Shown here one piece after another: positions 29,443 to 38,460 of a stretch of 64,000 bases of DNA. Position 1 is the first letter of the stretch; every line of letters begins with the position of its first letter. This DNA comes from Paenibacillus guangzhouensis (GTDB lineage: Bacteria > Bacillota > Bacilli > Paenibacillales > Paenibacillaceae): positions 5,295,001-5,359,000 of the forward strand of contig NZ_CP045293.1 of the NCBI RefSeq assembly GCF_009363075.1, in the 5' to 3' direction. The notes beneath the pieces were generated by a model. It saw only the letters and a list, made by a program, of their open reading frames with translations, did no database searches and had not been told where the DNA came from. The translations under genes were made by a program, and so were the position numbers.

Positions 29443-31872
29443 TCAGCTCACCGTCCTTGGGCGTTCTAATCGAGTTGAGCCCGGCCAATGCACCGTAGAC
29501 CACTCAGGAATATGCCGCTCAATACGCGACACTACGACCGTCATATCATCCGAAATACTTCCATGGTGCCACCGCACGACCATCTCCAGCAGCGAATCCG
29601 CGATCGTCTGTGGGTCTTCTGACTTCATCTCTTGGAGTATCCGTTTCATCCACAACTCCTTATTCACCGCATGCCCCGGCGCGTCGTAGATTCCGTCAGT
29701 CATCATCACCAGCGTGTCACCCGGCTCCAATTGAACCGTAAGGAGATCCACTTCGATGTCCTGCAATATGCCGATCGGCAGATTAGATGCCGAGATCGAG
29801 ATCACCTCATTCTTGCGAATAATAAAGCTCGGCGTCGAACCAATCTTCATGAAGGTGGTCTTCGCCGTATATTGATCGATAATGGCCATATCGACGGTCG
29901 CGAACACCTCCTCCGCAGAGCGCAACAACAGGACGGAGTTCACCGATTTAATCGCCATCTGCTCATCCATCCCCGACTGCAGCAATCGTTCAAGAATAGA
30001 TAGCGCCGTGCTGCTCTCAAGCTGCGCGCGCTCGCCGTTGCCCATACCATCGCTGATGGCGACCGCGAACTTCCCATTGCCAAGCTCTACCGTGCTGTAG
30101 CTGTCTCCAGATAATGCGCTGCCCCCCTTCGCCGCGCTTGCCACCCCCGTATCAATGTCGAATGCCTTCGCCGAGCCGAAGGTGACCATGACCACCCCAT
30201 CTTTGCCCCCATCGGCTGCACCGAACCGTTCGCTTGCGACAACAATATGCTCCCCTAGAATATCAGACAAGACTGGTGCAATAATTTTACGGCATTCATC
30301 GTGCCCCCTTCGGAATGTATGAACAATCTCGATCTCAATCTGACCGACGTCCAGACTAATAATATCGATATCTTGAATCGGGAGCCCAAGTTCCTCGAGC
30401 ATGGTTCGAATCTGTTCCTCCTGTTTATGCAAAGCTGCCCCTTCTCTTTGGATTTCTCGAACGAGGCTATCCATGACCTGTGAGACCCCGCTTAATTGCT
30501 CAGCCACAAATTGCCGGCTGTCGATGATCTGTCTTTTCCAATGCAAATCATTCTTGTAAAGATCGTACTGCCCCTTCATCGCCTCCATCACTTGATCTGT
30601 CTTACTGCACAGCTTCAGCCATGACCCCGGTAGATCCTCCTTCTTCAGCTTAGGGTTGTCTTCGATTGCCGTCATCATGTCGGTCATAAACGAGTAGGTC
30701 TGGTGAAATCTCCCCTCCCAGCATTGATCTTTGCGATAACAATTAGAACATGTCTGTGTCGTGACAGTATTAATAAAATGATCGAACTCTTCCTCTTTGC
30801 GTACCATCTCCCCGCTGCTCGCGACTTGCCCGAAGCTTCTTGCCAGCTGGCGGAACACCTCCGAGAATTGATTCACGCGCTCAGCAGTCATATCTCGAAT
30901 CCGCCGCGCATATTCATGCTGCGTAGAGGCATGTTCCTGCGTGCCAGGCACATATTTGGCGATCATCGTAATCATCGATTTAGGGGTTAAAAGGAATAAC
31001 ACGATCGCAGCGACCGTCTCGCTCGTAGACATAATCACCTCGGTTGTAGTGCCGAGATAGATCACTAGAATGGAGGAGCCGAGCAGCATGCCGCCAGCTA
31101 CCCACCATCGCTTCCCTTCCCGCAGCATCCCAGCTAGCATTCCCGCAAAAGCAAGTAGACTCATCTGATAGATGGCATGCAAGTCAGCAAGACTTAAGAT
31201 TAATCCGGTCACAACGCCAACGGAAGCACCAAGTGGCGCACCGCCAACAAAAGCGAATAAGAGAATGAGATACCGAGAGAAGATATGATCTGGCGACAGG
31301 CCATAGATCGTAAATCCAACAGCACCTGTCATGACCGATGCGAGCAGGATGATCAGACAGATAATTTCTTCGTTCTTGAGCGCCGTCTGTTTGCGAACGC
31401 GCGTCAGAATCGGCAGTGCCTGCATAAACACAATCGTCAGAACAAAGCTTAATCCTCCATCCATCACCGCCATCAGAATCGTATACCATGATATTTGATT
31501 GCCGATCACAAGCTCGAACAACCGGACGAGCATCATGGATGAGAATACGATTATAGGCATATAAGAGGATTCCGGTCGATTATACGCTTCAATTCCCCGT
31601 TGAATGAGGAGAACAAGAAGCATTTGTGCAGCCAATGCCCATATCCCTGGTTCGGCCGAGAAGTAATTGCCAGCGAGCAGCGCAAGTGCGAGCCAGCCGC
31701 TAAGATCACGCCTTAGCATATAGATCACTGCGAAATACGCTACCGCGAACGGCGCAAGTTCATTAAGTATCATTGCTTTCCCGAGCAGGAAGCCCATACC
31801 TGTCAATACAATCGTCCATTTGCGAACGGCGATCCCTTCATAAGCCCGAGTCATCACATTAGGGGTTTGCAT
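29443..31872 (-). CDS. spoIIE: Stage II sporulation protein E, PP2C phosphatase
   Basis: Dephosphorylates SpoIIAA to release sigma-F in the forespore, and acts with FtsZ at the polar septum. The 809-residue protein has about ten N-terminal transmembrane helices (about 20-300) and a central region with ETFS-like coiled segments. The C-terminal PP2C domain shows GDSYSTVELGNGKFAVAISD, GMGNGERAQLESS and VMMTDGIYDAPG. An ATG 20 codons earlier overlaps the -10 box of the promoter, so 31872 with AGAGG upstream is preferred. Length is close to the 827 residues of B. subtilis. Confidence 0.95.
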   Translation of the reverse strand: MQTPNVMTRAYEGIAVRKWTIVLTGMGFLLGKAMILNELAPFAVAYFAVIYMLRRDLSGWLALALLAGNYFSAEPGIWALAAQMLLVLLIQRGIEAYNRPESSYMPIIVFSSMMLVRLFELVIGNQISWYTILMAVMDGGLSFVLTIVFMQALPILTRVRKQTALKNEEIICLIILLASVMTGAVGFTIYGLSPDHIFSRYLILLFAFVGGAPLGASVGVVTGLILSLADLHAIYQMSLLAFAGMLAGMLREGKRWWVAGGMLLGSSILVIYLGTTTEVIMSTSETVAAIVLFLLTPKSMITMIAKYVPGTQEHASTQHEYARRIRDMTAERVNQFSEVFRQLARSFGQVASSGEMVRKEEEFDHFINTVTTQTCSNCYRKDQCWEGRFHQTYSFMTDMMTAIEDNPKLKKEDLPGSWLKLCSKTDQVMEAMKGQYDLYKNDLHWKRQIIDSRQFVAEQLSGVSQVMDSLVREIQREGAALHKQEEQIRTMLEELGLPIQDIDIISLDVGQIEIEIVHTFRRGHDECRKIIAPVLSDILGEHIVVASERFGAADGGKDGVVMVTFGSAKAFDIDTGVASAAKGGSALSGDSYSTVELGNGKFAVAISDGMGNGERAQLESSTALSILERLLQSGMDEQMAIKSVNSVLLLRSAEEVFATVDMAIIDQYTAKTTFMKIGSTPSFIIRKNEVISISASNLPIGILQDIEVDLLTVQLEPGDTLVMMTDGIYDAPGHAVNKELWMKRILQEMKSEDPQTIADSLLEMVVRWHHGSISDDMTVVVSRIERHIPEWSTVHWPGSTRLERPRTVS

Positions 31873-31930
31873 GAGTGAACACCAACCTCTTCTCGTAATC
31901 TCATAATCTCTTAATGAGTGAGTGATTCTC

Positions 31931-31998
31931 ATTATAGAAAGGAGACCTTAGAAAGTTTGTCACAATGCGTAGGCTCGTCAAAAAAAGTTTCCGACAAA
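31931..31998 (-). promoter_or_regulatory. Spo0A-activated promoter of spoIIE
   Basis: On the minus strand GTGACA (31958-31963) and TATAAT (31931-31936) are 21 bases apart, the abnormal spacing seen at Spo0A-activated sigma-A promoters such as spoIIG and spoIIE. Two Spo0A-box-like sequences lie upstream: TTTGTCGGA (31990-31998) and TTTGACGAG (31974-31982). Confidence 0.65.
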
Positions 31999-32242
31999 AA
32001 CAAACGTAAGCGCCGACACGACCAACCCCTTGCTAGACAAGGGATAACGACGCTAGTCATTGATAACGGATTGAGAATGATGTCTGAATTTCTAACGGAT
32101 TTGCAGATGCATTCGAGGGAAGTCTACGGCAAATCGCCAGAACTTCAAGGAATGCCGTAGGAACCTGTCGGTATTTTTGTCTTGCGTCGACGAGCTCCAT
32201 CGAACGAAGTGATTCCTCAGCACCGGAACCCTAAAAAACAAA
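31999..32242. other. Gap between spoIIE and yabR without a gene
   Basis: No gene is seen here. B. subtilis has two tRNA genes at this place, but no cloverleaf or T-loop sequence was found. Two hairpins stand out: CCCTTG/CAAGGG near 32027-32043 and CTACGGCA/TGCCGTAG (32124-32160). Neither has a T-run on either strand. Confidence 0.5.
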
Positions 32243-32274
32243 ATAAAAAACCGCAGCAGCCGGAGCTGTTGCGG
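32243..32274 (-). terminator. Terminator after yabR
   Basis: CCGCAACAGCTCCGGCTGCTGCGG folds on itself and is followed by TTTTTTATTTTG on the minus strand. Confidence 0.88.
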
Positions 32275-32303
32275 TGTTCATTATTTCATGATGAAATTGT
32301 GAA

Positions 32304-32786
32304 TTACATGCGTTTCGCGCCGCGGCCTCCGCGCTTCCCTTCGGTGTTCTTCTTCAGGGAAGAAATGCGCTCCTCACTATCTTTTAAGAAACGGGACATT
32401 TTATCTTCGAAAGTAGCCTTGTTCGCAGGTGGTTTGAATGAACGCCCACCTCGATCTCGTTGAAATCCGCCTGGTCTGTCACCGTCTGGACGTCCGCCTT
32501 GACGATCAGGTCTTGGCGTTCTTGGCGGCCTAGTCTGCGCTTCAACTGGCTTATCCACTGCTTGCTTGATGGATAGACCAATCTTGCCGTCCTTATCAAC
32601 GTTAATGACTTTTACCGTGACAACATCATCAATTTTCAAGTGATCATTGACGTCCTTCACATAGTTGTCGGCGATCTCCGAGATGTGAACGAGACCCGTG
32701 ACACCTCCTGACAGATCTACAAATGCTCCAAAATGCGTAATCCCTGTCACTTTTCCTTCTAACTTGGTGCCCACTTCAATTGCCAT
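32304..32786 (-). CDS. yabR: S1 RNA-binding domain protein (YabR/general stress protein 13 type)
   Basis: A 160-residue protein with one S1 OB-fold at the N-terminus (about 3-75: GTKLEGKVTGITHFGAFVDL, LVHISEIADNYV, KIGLSIKQA). A long basic Arg/Gly/Pro-rich tail ends in GKRGGRGAKRM. The fold suggests binding to RNA or the ribosome. The ATG at 32786 has GGGAGG about 12 bases upstream; 37 further open codons upstream have no binding site. It follows divIC. Confidence 0.9.
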   Translation of the reverse strand: MAIEVGTKLEGKVTGITHFGAFVDLSGGVTGLVHISEIADNYVKDVNDHLKIDDVVTVKVINVDKDGKIGLSIKQAVDKPVEAQTRPPRTPRPDRQGGRPDGDRPGGFQRDRGGRSFKPPANKATFEDKMSRFLKDSEERISSLKKNTEGKRGGRGAKRM

Positions 32787-32919
32787 AGAATAAAATGATC
32801 CTCCCTTAAAAATATACAAATCCGTAGATTCTGATACTTTAAAATCTTTGGCTATGGTGATTATACCGAATGCCGAAGCTTTGGTCAACAGACGCATATC
32901 ACGTCACGACTTCATTCCG

Positions 32920-33240
32920 CTATTTGAGCATTCCCTTATCAATCGGGGTCTCACCTGGCGGATACATATCGAGTGTCTTCCTTGCAATCTGTCCGATATA
33001 TTCATCCTCATTCAGCCGAGCAATCTCTTGCTCTAGTTGTGTCTGCAGCAGCTTTGTCTCCTGATGCAGCTTATGATTATCTTCCAGCTTGACGCGTTCA
33101 CTTGCCAGTGTCACCGTCTGATGAATGAAAGTATAAATCCCCCAGCTGAAGAACAAGACCATGAACATCATCCAGAGCCGAATTCGTTTCCGAGCGCCCG
33201 CATATTTAGTTGGTTGTTCCTGACGAACCCTAGACGACAT
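32920..33240 (-). CDS. divIC: Cell-division septum protein DivIC (FtsB-like)
   Basis: Bitopic divisome protein that works with FtsL and DivIB. The 106-residue protein has a short basic cytoplasmic tail, one transmembrane helix (about 23-43) and an extracytoplasmic coiled coil (about 47-80). The conserved tail ARKTLDMYPPGETP follows. The ATG at 33240 is chosen for the AGGAGG nine bases upstream. The yabP-yabQ-divIC order matches Bacillus. Confidence 0.92.
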   Translation of the reverse strand: MSSRVRQEQPTKYAGARKRIRLWMMFMVLFFSWGIYTFIHQTVTLASERVKLEDNHKLHQETKLLQTQLEQEIARLNEDEYIGQIARKTLDMYPPGETPIDKGMLK

Positions 33241-33274
33241 ACCGTAATCCCTCCTGTGATGTTCTAGCATGATT

Positions 33275-33862
33275 CTATTCTTCACGCTTACGTTTGAAGA
33301 GGCGGTTCCATAATCTTGTCCCGTAATCGAGCGAACGTTTCACCCATACCGGAACTTTGAAATGTCTCCATAAGGGACGCGTTAGGAATTTGAACAACCT
33401 CCAAAACGGACTTAACAATTGTAACACAATCCTGCCTATGAACATAGCGGACAGGAACAGAAATCGAACGAGAAGTTTTGCCAATTTATACAAGCCGATG
33501 ACTGGCTTCAGTAAGAAGATCTCCACCAAGCGCTGAATCAACCGGACAATCTGTTTGATAACCTTCATTAAGATTACCACAATGCGTACGGTTGTAAAGC
33601 TGAACCATAAAAAATAGAACCAAACGCCTAGAAAGAGCCCAAAAAAGACATAAAAACGCAATTCTCCCTGATTTGTGATATATAACATTCGAAAAATGAA
33701 GCAAACCGCAATCACCCAGTAACAGAAATCTAGTACAGGCTTGGTCCATTTTGGAAAGTGAAGCTGGTGGGCAACCACCCGGTATCCGTCGAAAATGATC
33801 CCCATGCATAACCCACTAACCAACATCGCGAACATGGCCACAAATTGCTCATTCAAGCTCAT
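33275..33862 (-). CDS. yabQ: Spore cortex protein YabQ
   Basis: Integral membrane protein needed for cortex formation in B. subtilis. The 195-residue protein has about four to five hydrophobic segments (about 5-25, 42-62, 68-90, 125-145) and a very basic C-terminus (FKRKREE). It overlaps yabP by four bases (ATGA), so the two are translated together. Confidence 0.88.
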   Translation of the reverse strand: MSLNEQFVAMFAMLVSGLCMGIIFDGYRVVAHQLHFPKWTKPVLDFCYWVIAVCFIFRMLYITNQGELRFYVFFGLFLGVWFYFLWFSFTTVRIVVILMKVIKQIVRLIQRLVEIFLLKPVIGLYKLAKLLVRFLFLSAMFIGRIVLQLLSPFWRLFKFLTRPLWRHFKVPVWVKRSLDYGTRLWNRLFKRKREE

Positions 33863-34140
33863 TTAAACAACTTCCCTAGAAACCCTTTAGATTTGCCTTG
33901 GGAGTTCGCATCTAAATACGTCAGGGAGTTAATCATGCCTTCAATCGCGATCAGGCCTTGTTCGAGACTTAGGTTCTTGATATGTAAATTTTGCCCCCGA
34001 ATTGCGAGGAATCCGCATTCCGTATTGAGCAGAAATTCCTCATTATCGAAACTCTCCACGTTGCTTACGCCGGTAATCTCGAGCTGTTTACGATTTAGCA
34101 TCTTCACTTCTTGCCGTTTCGTCTTCACCTGTTCCACCAT
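33859..34140 (-). CDS. yabP: Sporulation protein YabP
   Basis: A 93-residue YabP/YqfC-family protein. The core LNRKQLEITGVSNVESFDNEEFLLNT near residues 15-40 and GFLAIRGQNLHIKNLSLEQG match the family. It is required for sporulation in B. subtilis, where it is expressed with yabQ in the mother cell. No clear sigma-E promoter was found in the 67 bases between its start and the upstream repeat copy B. Confidence 0.9.
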   Translation of the reverse strand: MVEQVKTKRQEVKMLNRKQLEITGVSNVESFDNEEFLLNTECGFLAIRGQNLHIKNLSLEQGLIAIEGMINSLTYLDANSQGKSKGFLGKLFK

Positions 34141-34207
34141 CGCATGGCCCCTCCTTTACTAAGACTAGCTTATGGGGAGGACGTCCACTTTAGAACTCAA
34201 AGAGGAA

Positions 34208-34410
34208 GTTCAAAAAGTCCGATTTTGATCACGAAGATTTTAAGGGAGTAACTCGGCATCGAATCTTGCATTCACCTTCGAATTCCGGTACTCATGTAGG
34301 TTCTGCCTACACTCCGTTCCTCCTTCTTCAGCTTCACGCAACCTTAGTAACGCTTACGATGTCAGTTTTCTACGAAAACTTTCAGGTACTGAAAATCGGA
34401 CTTTTTGAAC
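34208..34410 (+). repeat. Intergenic repeat copy B (GTTCAAAAAGTC family)
   Basis: A 203-bp element between yabO and yabP with 19-bp perfect inverted ends (GTTCAAAAAGTCCGATTTT). It has the conserved CATCGAATCTTGC core. The inner hairpin TGTAGG-TTCTG-CCTACA differs from copies A, D and E by a paired base change. It carries one module with the GTTTTC-TAC-GAAAAC hairpin. Together with the yabO terminator it fills the 350-base gap. Confidence 0.9.
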
Positions 34411-34433
34411 CTGCAATTTAATAACTACCGCCA

Positions 34434-34474
34434 AAACAAAAAGAGACGAAAGCGATTAACGCTTCCGTCTCTTC
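34434..34474 (-). terminator. Terminator after yabO
   Basis: Arms AAGAGACGGAAGCG and CGCTTTCGTCTCTT (one mismatch) surround a short loop, followed by TTTGTTTTGG. It separates the yabN-HU-yabO unit from yabP. Confidence 0.88.
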
Positions 34475-34491
34475 CGTGTCCCTATGTATGT

Positions 34492-34770
34492 CTACCAAGG
34501 AAAATCATTCGATTTCGCAATCGGCTCTTCCTTGATCACCGTATAAAGCTGCGCAGCTTCATCCTTCTTAGTCGTCTCAGCCGTACGCTCGACACGAACG
34601 GTAACCAACTTCTGGCCGAATTGAATCGTAATCTCATCGCCCTCTTTGACGCTGCTGCTTGGCTTCGCCTCTCGTCCATTCACGAGCACGCGTCCTTGAT
34701 CGGACACATCCTTCGCAACGGTACGACGCTTAATTAATCGGGATACTTTCAGGAATTTATCGACACGCAT
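34492..34770 (-). CDS. yabO: S4-domain RNA-binding protein (YabO, Hsp15/RqcP family)
   Basis: A 92-residue protein whose first 60 residues are an S4 domain (MRVDKFLKVSRLIKRRTVAKD, GRVLVNGREAKPSSSVKEGDEI). The B. subtilis homologue (RqcP) assists ribosome-associated quality control on stalled 50S subunits. It lies one base after the HU gene, indicating coupled translation. Confidence 0.93.
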   Translation of the reverse strand: MRVDKFLKVSRLIKRRTVAKDVSDQGRVLVNGREAKPSSSVKEGDEITIQFGQKLVTVRVERTAETTKKDEAAQLYTVIKEEPIAKSNDFPW

Positions 34771-34771
34771 C

Positions 34772-35044
34772 TTACTTTACAGCGTCTTTAAGCTTGTTGC
34801 CTGCTTTGAATGCAGGAACGTTCGAAGCTGGGATGTCGATTGTTTTACCTGTTTGTGGGTTGCGGCCTGTACGACCTGCACGTTTACGAGTTTCGAAAGT
34901 ACCGAATCCGATCAATTGAACTTTGTCGCCGCCAGCAAGCGCATCTGTAATTTCGCCTAGGAAACTATTTAATACTGATTCAACGTCTTTTTTAGTTAAT
35001 CCGCTTTTTGTAGAAATGTTGTTTACCAAATCTGTCTTGTTCAT
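34772..35044 (-). CDS. hup: DNA-binding protein HU
   Basis: Nucleoid protein of 90 residues with the full family pattern: N-terminal helices MNKTDLVNNIS, the LIGFGTFETRKRAGRTGRNPQTG signature (about 44-66) and the proline-tipped arm IPASNVPAFKAG. A canonical GGGAGG precedes the ATG. It sits between yabN and yabO, where B. subtilis has no HU gene at this spot. Confidence 0.97.
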   Translation of the reverse strand: MNKTDLVNNISTKSGLTKKDVESVLNSFLGEITDALAGGDKVQLIGFGTFETRKRAGRTGRNPQTGKTIDIPASNVPAFKAGNKLKDAVK

Positions 35045-35190
35045 TATTAGTTCCTCCCATAATTAGAAAAATAGATCGATTATGTATTCTTGTTTTGTTA
35101 GTAAATTCCTGCTTCTTTTGACAGCTTTTTTCGAAAAAGGTCAAATAGAGAAGAATTCTGTCCGGGAATAGGTCGATCTTGAGCCCCTAG

Positions 35191-36669
35191 CTACCGGTGT
35201 TTGGCGGCTTGCCACCATTTTTCCATCTCTAGTAAATCAGTTTGGTCAAAAGATTTACCATTTATACGGAGCTGGTCTTCAATATAGTGAAAACGAGAAG
35301 TAAATTTGCGATTGGTTCGCGCTAGCGCCTCTTCTGGGTCCGCATCGATAAATCGTGCCGCATTGACGACAGCAAACAATAAATCTCCCAGCTCGCCGAT
35401 TCTCTCATCGTGCGAGTCGCCATTTGCAACGGCCTGCTTCAGCTCCGCAAATTCTTCTTCGATTTTGGAGTATACACCATTTAAGTCCTCCCAGTCAAAA
35501 CCAACCTTCGCAGCCTTCTTCTGAAGTTTGTAAGCCTTCATGAGTCCCGGCAGGTCTCTCGGCACACCATCGAGTACCGAAACGGCGGATTGATCGAGCC
35601 CTTTACGCTGTTTCTCTTCCGCTTTCATCTGCTCCCAATTCTTCAGCGCTTCGCTTGCATCGCCAGCCGATTGATCGCCGAAGACGTGCGGATGACGGAA
35701 CAGCAGCTTCTCATTGAGCGTCTGTATCACATCATAGACGGTGAAGGTTCCGACTTCCTCTTCCATCTGCGAATGCAGCATAACTTGCAACAGAAGATCC
35801 CCCAATTCTTCCTGCATATGGATTGGATCATCATCGTCAATGGTCTCGAGCACTTCGTACGTCTCCTCGATCAGGTTCTTGCGAATCGATTGATGTGTCT
35901 GCTCCTGATCCCATGGACAGCCTTCAGGGCTGCGCAAAATTCCGACAATTTCGTGTAATCTTGCAAAGGTCCGGTTACGCAGCTGTTCATCGTCGCTTCG
36001 GGGCACCCAAATTAGCGATAAATTACCATAACCTTCGACACGATCCAGCTCATAGAGCGGCACGTGCAGAATCTGCTCTTCCCCTTGAACGCCGAGCGCA
36101 TGTCCTACAACGACTTCATAATCGTCTGGATACAGCTCCATCAAGACCAGCTTCACGTCGGATGCTGTAAATGTATCGTAGACCTGACCAATCACGGTAT
36201 GAAGCTGAGGCTGAAGCCACGAGGACGACATGCCGCTGCTATCGAGCAGCTGGAATCCCTCAATCGGATCGAACCCCAGGCGTGTAAAGGCCTGATCCAA
36301 GAAGCTCTCTCCACCTGTAATATGCAGGGCAATTCCCGCTTCGCCGCAGCGCTGTCTAAGCTGTTGTACGGTCGATTCCGCGACCATCGGGTGGCCAGGC
36401 ACCGCATAGACGATAGGGCCTTGTTCACCAGCTAATACGATCAACTGGTCCGTAATTGCGCGATAGACTTCCAGGAAGTCGTCATGTTGCTCATAGAGCG
36501 AATCAAAGGACGTATAAGCAATCCCTTCCTCCCGCAGCAGTGTCATCATCGGATGATGCTCTGTACGTACGAACACATGAGCCGCAGACTTCAGTTTTCT
36601 CCAGTTGCCTAGGGTCAGCTGATCCGGATCCCCTGAACCAAGCCCTAGCACCGTTATTGATTTATCCAT
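35191..36669 (-). CDS. yabN: YabN: tetrapyrrole methylase-like plus MazG pyrophosphohydrolase fusion
   Basis: A 492-residue two-domain protein. The N-terminal half (about 1-225) has the SAM methylase start VLGLGSGDPDQLTLGN and YAVPGHPMVAESTV. The C-terminal half is MazG, a nucleoside triphosphate pyrophosphohydrolase thought to clean abnormal NTPs, with metal-site glutamates in LIEETYEVLETI and MQEELGDLLLQV. It is followed by HU and preceded by yabM at 14 bases. Confidence 0.94.
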   Translation of the reverse strand: MDKSITVLGLGSGDPDQLTLGNWRKLKSAAHVFVRTEHHPMMTLLREEGIAYTSFDSLYEQHDDFLEVYRAITDQLIVLAGEQGPIVYAVPGHPMVAESTVQQLRQRCGEAGIALHITGGESFLDQAFTRLGFDPIEGFQLLDSSGMSSSWLQPQLHTVIGQVYDTFTASDVKLVLMELYPDDYEVVVGHALGVQGEEQILHVPLYELDRVEGYGNLSLIWVPRSDDEQLRNRTFARLHEIVGILRSPEGCPWDQEQTHQSIRKNLIEETYEVLETIDDDDPIHMQEELGDLLLQVMLHSQMEEEVGTFTVYDVIQTLNEKLLFRHPHVFGDQSAGDASEALKNWEQMKAEEKQRKGLDQSAVSVLDGVPRDLPGLMKAYKLQKKAAKVGFDWEDLNGVYSKIEEEFAELKQAVANGDSHDERIGELGDLLFAVVNAARFIDADPEEALARTNRKFTSRFHYIEDQLRINGKSFDQTDLLEMEKWWQAAKHR

Positions 36670-36683
36670 TCTTCATCCCTCCA

Positions 36684-38327
36684 TTAATGCCTCTTCAACA
36701 ACCCAAGCCGCTCCAACTTAGGTATATATTTCTTCGCGCCGGGGAGCATAGCCAGCTCCTGCGCCGTAATCGCGCCAAGCCATATCCCACTACCTGCAAA
36801 GGCGGCAACGCCAATCACGATGCCTACAAGGCTAACGATCACAGCTTCCACACGCTCATTTCCCAGTCCTATGCCTTGCAGCAGATCCGGCAGCAGCATG
36901 TTCGCTACGATCACCCCGGCAGACAAGAATCCCATCATGAGCAGCGGCTTCACGACCAGGTCGCGCCATGAGATGCGAAGTCTAAGCGTCCGTAAAAGTA
37001 CGATCGCATTCAACAATGCCGCGATACCATAGGCAGCAACACCTGCTATCGCTGCACCATTCAAGCCTAATACCGGGACGAGCCAGAGATTGAGCACAAT
37101 TTTGACGCCGACAGCGACCAACAAGTGCCAGGCCGGTGCATTCACTTTGCCAATCCCCTGCAAAATCGCTCCCGTCATAATGTTAATCGTGCTCACGACC
37201 GCCATACAAGCCACCCAAGCCATCGTATCCGTCCCATTCGAATCGCTGTATAACGCGATGTTGATCGGTTCTGCGAGCAGTACAAGTCCGAGCGTCGATG
37301 CTGCACCCAAGATCCAAGACCATCGAATCAAGATCGTCGATCGCTGCCGCAGCTTGTCCAGCTTGCGGCTCATATGGTCCTGTGTAATCGCTGGAATGAT
37401 CGATACGGAAATCGAACTCGCCACCATGCCAACGAGTTGGACGAGAGGCAGTCCGCGATTATACACGCCAAATGCCGCCATTGCCTGCAGCTCGTCCCCG
37501 TATGACATCTTCAATAGCCTTGGTACAGTAAACGTATCGACAATGCTCATCATTGGTACTACAATAGCCCCAAGACACACCAGTACCGCATATTGCACAA
37601 GCCGCCATACAAGTGAACGCAGAGGTTCCGCCGCTTGTTCATCGGCTGATACAGAGGCCTTACTACGATCTTTATGATAGTAATACATCATGACCAGCAT
37701 CCCGGCTATGCCCCCAGCTGTCGAGCCAAGCGCTGCACCCGCAGCGACGACCGACTCCTCCACGCCTCCACGTGTTAGGAAGAGCAGCAAGAAGAGCATC
37801 GTCGCTACTCGAATGACTTGTTCCGCAACTTGTGAGACCGCCGTCGGGACCATCATCGATTTGCCCTGGAAATAGCCGCGGATGGCGGACATGAGCGGCA
37901 CAATTAGCAAGGCAAAGGACGAACAGCGGATGGCTTCTGCCGTATGAACATTATCCATCCAGCCTGCAATTCGATCCGCGCCTTGATTCAGAAGAATACA
38001 TCCGACGATCCCTGCTGCCCCGAGCAAGACCATGGATACGCGCAGAATCCGCCTAGCTCCCACATCGTCGCCCTCAGCTACCCGCTCCGCTACGAACTTC
38101 GATATCGCCACGGGGAAGCCGGCTGTCGCAAGGAATACAACCAAAATATAAAAAGGATACACCGCATTATAAATGCCAAAAACGCCGTCTCCCGCAATGT
38201 TCTGTAGCGGAATCTTCTGCAGCGTTCCGATCAATTTCGACAGTAGCGCTGCAAGTCCGAGCACCATTGCGCCCTTAACGACATGAGAATCCGAATGCAT
38301 CGAACCCATGTCCTGCTGCTCCTTCAT
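36684..38327 (-). CDS. yabM: MOP-superfamily membrane flippase/polysaccharide exporter (YabM/SpoVB-like)
   Basis: A 547-residue membrane protein with about 13-14 transmembrane segments, showing the SpoVB/MurJ-type core (GIYNAVYPFYILVVFLATAGFPVAISKFV near 50-78, RGYFQGKSM). Relatives move lipid-linked sugars across the membrane. The ATG at 38327 is chosen for the GAGAGGG six bases upstream; more upstream methionines exist. It follows the spoVT terminator and precedes yabN, as in Bacillus. Confidence 0.88.
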   Translation of the reverse strand: MKEQQDMGSMHSDSHVVKGAMVLGLAALLSKLIGTLQKIPLQNIAGDGVFGIYNAVYPFYILVVFLATAGFPVAISKFVAERVAEGDDVGARRILRVSMVLLGAAGIVGCILLNQGADRIAGWMDNVHTAEAIRCSSFALLIVPLMSAIRGYFQGKSMMVPTAVSQVAEQVIRVATMLFLLLFLTRGGVEESVVAAGAALGSTAGGIAGMLVMMYYYHKDRSKASVSADEQAAEPLRSLVWRLVQYAVLVCLGAIVVPMMSIVDTFTVPRLLKMSYGDELQAMAAFGVYNRGLPLVQLVGMVASSISVSIIPAITQDHMSRKLDKLRQRSTILIRWSWILGAASTLGLVLLAEPINIALYSDSNGTDTMAWVACMAVVSTINIMTGAILQGIGKVNAPAWHLLVAVGVKIVLNLWLVPVLGLNGAAIAGVAAYGIAALLNAIVLLRTLRLRISWRDLVVKPLLMMGFLSAGVIVANMLLPDLLQGIGLGNERVEAVIVSLVGIVIGVAAFAGSGIWLGAITAQELAMLPGAKKYIPKLERLGLLKRH

Positions 38328-38383
38328 CCTGTTCCCTCTCATCATCCATTCTTGCCGAATTTTTATGCATTCATTATAACACA

Positions 38384-38440
38384 TAAAAAACTCCCATAAT
38401 CGAGCATACGACTGGTACGTATGATTCGAGTATAGGAGTT
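38384..38440 (-). terminator. Terminator after spoVT
   Basis: A long stem runs from AACTCCTATACTCGA through CATACG/CGTATG to TCGATTATGGGAGTT, followed by TTTTTATG on the minus strand. Confidence 0.82.
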
Positions 38441-38460
38441 CATTAAAATCGGCCGCCCGA

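Noticed and set aside
31960-32300. Possible tRNA genes between spoIIE and yabR, as in B. subtilis
   Set aside because: No T-loop GGTTCRA sequence, CCA end or cloverleaf pairing was found on either strand.
34141-34207. Sigma-E promoter for yabP
   Set aside because: A CATAAGCT stretch resembles a -10 box, but nothing like a sigma-E -35 box lies at the right distance.
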